Below the pieces are notes generated by a model, which had not been told where the DNA came from, ran no database searches, and saw only the letters and a program-made list of their open reading frames with translations. The position numbers were made by a program, and so were the translations under genes. DNA of 64,000 nucleotides from the NCBI RefSeq assembly GCF_041240605.1, contig NZ_CP162487.1, positions 1,743,001-1,807,000 of the forward strand. The letters run 5' to 3'. Positions 62,284 through 64,000 of the stretch are shown in pieces. The stretch comes from Xanthomonas sp. DAR 80977 (GTDB taxonomy: Bacteria > Pseudomonadota > Gammaproteobacteria > Xanthomonadales > Xanthomonadaceae). Numbering within the stretch: position 1 is the stretch's first letter; each line of letters begins with the position of its first letter.

Positions 62284-62631
62284 GTTTGCCGGCCTGCGCG
62301 CAAAAAAAGCTGCGTCGGTCGCGGCTGCACACAGCCGCTGCGGCAAGGTGCAGCACCGCCTCCAATCCGCTGCCGCAGCAGCCCTGCACGGAAAGACAGC
62401 GGCGCCGCGCTCCTGCCAATCTCCAATCCCGAATCCCCAATCCCGGCCCCTCCATGTGTTTGCCGGCTTGCGCACAAAAAAGCCGCATCCGTCGCGGCCG
62501 CACACAGGCGCTGCGGCACGGTGCAGCACCGCCTCCAATCCGCTGCCGCAGCAGCCCTGTACGGAAAGGCAGCGGCGCCGCGCTCCTGCCAATCCCCAAT
62601 CCCGAATCCCCACTCCCGGCCCCTCCATGAC
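62284..62631. repeat. Tandem duplication of a ~174-bp repeat carrying GGGATT units
   Basis: Two copies start GTTTGCCGG at 62284 and 62458 and end GGCCCCTCCATG at about 62456 and 62629. Each contains CGCCTCCAATCCGCTGCCGC and finishes with a GGGATT-type block in reverse orientation (62416-62446 and 62589-62619). The block fills the gap between the OPT transporter and the S9 peptidase; no gene is supported in it. Confidence 0.85.
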
Positions 62632-62700
62632 TTCATGCCTTTGCACCGCGCCCATCCACCCGCCTACCATCGACGTTTTGCCGTATTCCGGAGACGCCCG

Positions 62701-64000
62701 ATGACCTTGCGCTACGCCTTGCTGCCCCTGTGCCTGCTGACCGCGCTGCCTGCGCTGGCGGCGACCCGCGGTTTCGACGTCCGCGACATGGTGGCGCTGG
62801 ACCGGGTGTCCTCGCCGTTGCTGACCCCGGACGGCGGCACCGTGATCTTCGCCAAGCGGCAGGTGGACAAGGCCAGCGACAAGTCCAGCACCGGGCTGTG
62901 GCTGCGCAACCTGCGCACCCGCGATGCGGCGCCGCCGAAGCGGCTGACCCCGGACGGCTGGAACGTCAATTCGCCGGAACTGTCGGCCGACGGCAAGACC
63001 GTGTATTTCCTCAGCGCCAAGTCCGGCCGCCAGCAGCTGTACGCGCTGCCGCTGGCCGGCGGCACGCCGCGCCAGCTCACCGATTTCGCGCTGGACGTGG
63101 ACAGCTACCGCATCGCCCCGCAGGGCGACCGCGTCGCCTTCAGCGCCGGCGTGTTCCAGGACTGCGGATCGGACCTGGGCTGCACGCAGAAGCGCCTGGA
63201 CGCGAAGAAGAACGCCAAGGCCAGCGGCGTGGTGTTCGACCAGTTGTTCGTGCGCCACTGGGACACCTGGAACGACGGCCGCCGCAACAGCCTGTTCGTC
63301 GCGCCGCTGCCCGGCGACGCGAAAGCCAAGCCGGTGGTCGGCGCGTCGGCGATCAGCGTCACCCTGGCCGGCGACATTCCGTCCAAGCCGTTCGGCGGCA
63401 GCGAGGACTACACCTGGGCGCCGGACGGGCAGTCGCTGGTGGCCAGCGTGCGCGTGGCCGGGCGCGAGGAGCCGTGGTCGACCAACTTCGACCTGTACCG
63501 GCTGGACGCGGCGGGCAGGGCGGCACCGGTCAACCTGACCGCGTCCAACCCGGCCTGGGACGCCGGCCCGGTGTTCTCCCCCGACGGCAAGACCCTGTAC
63601 TACCGCGCGATGAAGCGCCCCGGTTTCGAGGCCGACCGCTTCGGGCTGATGGCGATGGACCTGGCCAGCGGCAAGACCCGCGAGATCGCGCCGACCTGGG
63701 ACCGCTCGGCCGACAGCATCCAGGTATCGGCCGACGGCAAGACCCTGTACGTGCCGGCGCAGGAGATGGGCCTGCATCCGCTGTTCGAGATCGACGTCGC
63801 CGACGGCGGCGTGTCGCAGATGGTCGGCGGCAACAGCGTGGCCGAGTTCGACATCAAGGGCGACACCCTGGCGGTGATGACCAATTCGCTGCAGACCGGC
63901 AACCAGCTGTTCACCGCGCCGATCATGCATGAAGCCGGCGCCACCGAGATGCGCGCGATCACCCCCAGCGCCGGCGAGATGCTGCCCGACGTGAAGTTCG
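62701..64000 (+). CDS. S9-family peptidase, exported (3' part outside window)
   Basis: The first 433 codons of a dipeptidyl-peptidase-like S9 protein. The signal peptide is LRYALLPLCLLTALPALA|AT. What is visible is the beta-propeller: repeated SADGKTVYFLSAKSGRQQLY, SPDGKTLYYRAMKRPG and SADGKTLYVPAQEMG blades with a characteristic YTWAPDGQSLV. The catalytic domain with the Ser-Asp-His triad lies beyond the window. The propeller style (DxxxSPDGKTL) is that of dipeptidyl aminopeptidase/acylaminoacyl peptidase-type proteins of Xanthomonads. It follows the duplicated repeat block. Confidence 0.87.
   Translation, partial: MTLRYALLPLCLLTALPALAATRGFDVRDMVALDRVSSPLLTPDGGTVIFAKRQVDKASDKSSTGLWLRNLRTRDAAPPKRLTPDGWNVNSPELSADGKTVYFLSAKSGRQQLYALPLAGGTPRQLTDFALDVDSYRIAPQGDRVAFSAGVFQDCGSDLGCTQKRLDAKKNAKASGVVFDQLFVRHWDTWNDGRRNSLFVAPLPGDAKAKPVVGASAISVTLAGDIPSKPFGGSEDYTWAPDGQSLVASVRVAGREEPWSTNFDLYRLDAAGRAAPVNLTASNPAWDAGPVFSPDGKTLYYRAMKRPGFEADRFGLMAMDLASGKTREIAPTWDRSADSIQVSADGKTLYVPAQEMGLHPLFEIDVADGGVSQMVGGNSVAEFDIKGDTLAVMTNSLQTGNQLFTAPIMHEAGATEMRAITPSAGEMLPDVKF

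Noticed and set aside
62253..62630. An open frame of about 125 codons with two similar halves after the OPT gene.
   Set aside because: It is read entirely from the 174-bp tandem repeat; the apparent protein repeat reflects the DNA duplication and there is no ribosome binding site.

Overview
The window is high-GC DNA, almost fully coding, and fits a Xanthomonas or a close relative in the Xanthomonadaceae (Lysobacteraceae). The main grounds are a fused aspartokinase/diaminopimelate decarboxylase directly followed by murL and murD2 (the alternative D-glutamate route known from Xanthomonas oryzae), a sufBCDS operon under an Rrf2 regulator, and two interspersed repeat families: GTAG-type REPs and GGGATT-rich inverted repeats.

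Layout. 1-7.5 kb (minus strand): truncated catecholate-siderophore TonB receptor behind a Fur-box-like palindrome, then a Rieske ferredoxin, a GNAT acetyltransferase, sufS, sufD, sufC, sufB and the Rrf2 regulator. 7.5-16.7 kb: housekeeping and envelope genes (SET-domain protein, PfpI-like protein, DUF1439, M23 peptidase, TerB-like protein, HU with a basic tail, EF-G paralogue, OsmC, glycine-zipper protein, PhzF). 16.8-22.3 kb: lysC/lysA fusion, murL, murD2. 22.3-26.4 kb: unknown exported protein, dienelactone hydrolase, polyprenyl diphosphate synthase, ssb, then a degenerate stretch with a probable gene remnant.

27.3-37.1 kb is the most distinctive region. Two convergent operons and a LacI-family regulator appear to encode a two-compartment 3-keto-glycoside pathway. 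The plus operon has a Tat-exported TIM-barrel isomerase, a GMC flavoprotein with a 3Fe-4S-type Cys motif, its Tat hitch-hiker subunit and a DUF1080 (3-keto-disaccharide hydrolase) protein. The minus operon has a cytosolic TIM-barrel protein, an MFS transporter, a Gfo/Idh oxidoreductase, an exported TIM-barrel protein and a small cytochrome c. Near-identical palindromes (TGCAATCGATTGAA) sit at both operon promoters, one of them beside lacI, so the set looks like one regulon.

37.3-51 kb: nitroreductase with divergent MarR regulator; TetR regulator with a palindromic operator in front of a complete tripartite RND pump and an MBL-fold lactonase-like enzyme; FAD monooxygenase with twin palindromes upstream; GH43 glycosidase; a second TetR regulator with a perfect palindrome upstream. 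51.2-57.7 kb: envelope and exported proteins (DUF3313 lipoprotein, MipA/OmpV, LpxR-type lipid A deacylase, an SDR lacking its catalytic residues, an S9 peptidase, an unknown exported protein). 57.9-64 kb: peptide transport and breakdown (POT transporter, OPT transporter, a second S9 peptidase cut by the window end) separated by two tandemly duplicated repeat blocks. No rRNA, tRNA, CRISPR array or intact insertion sequence was seen.
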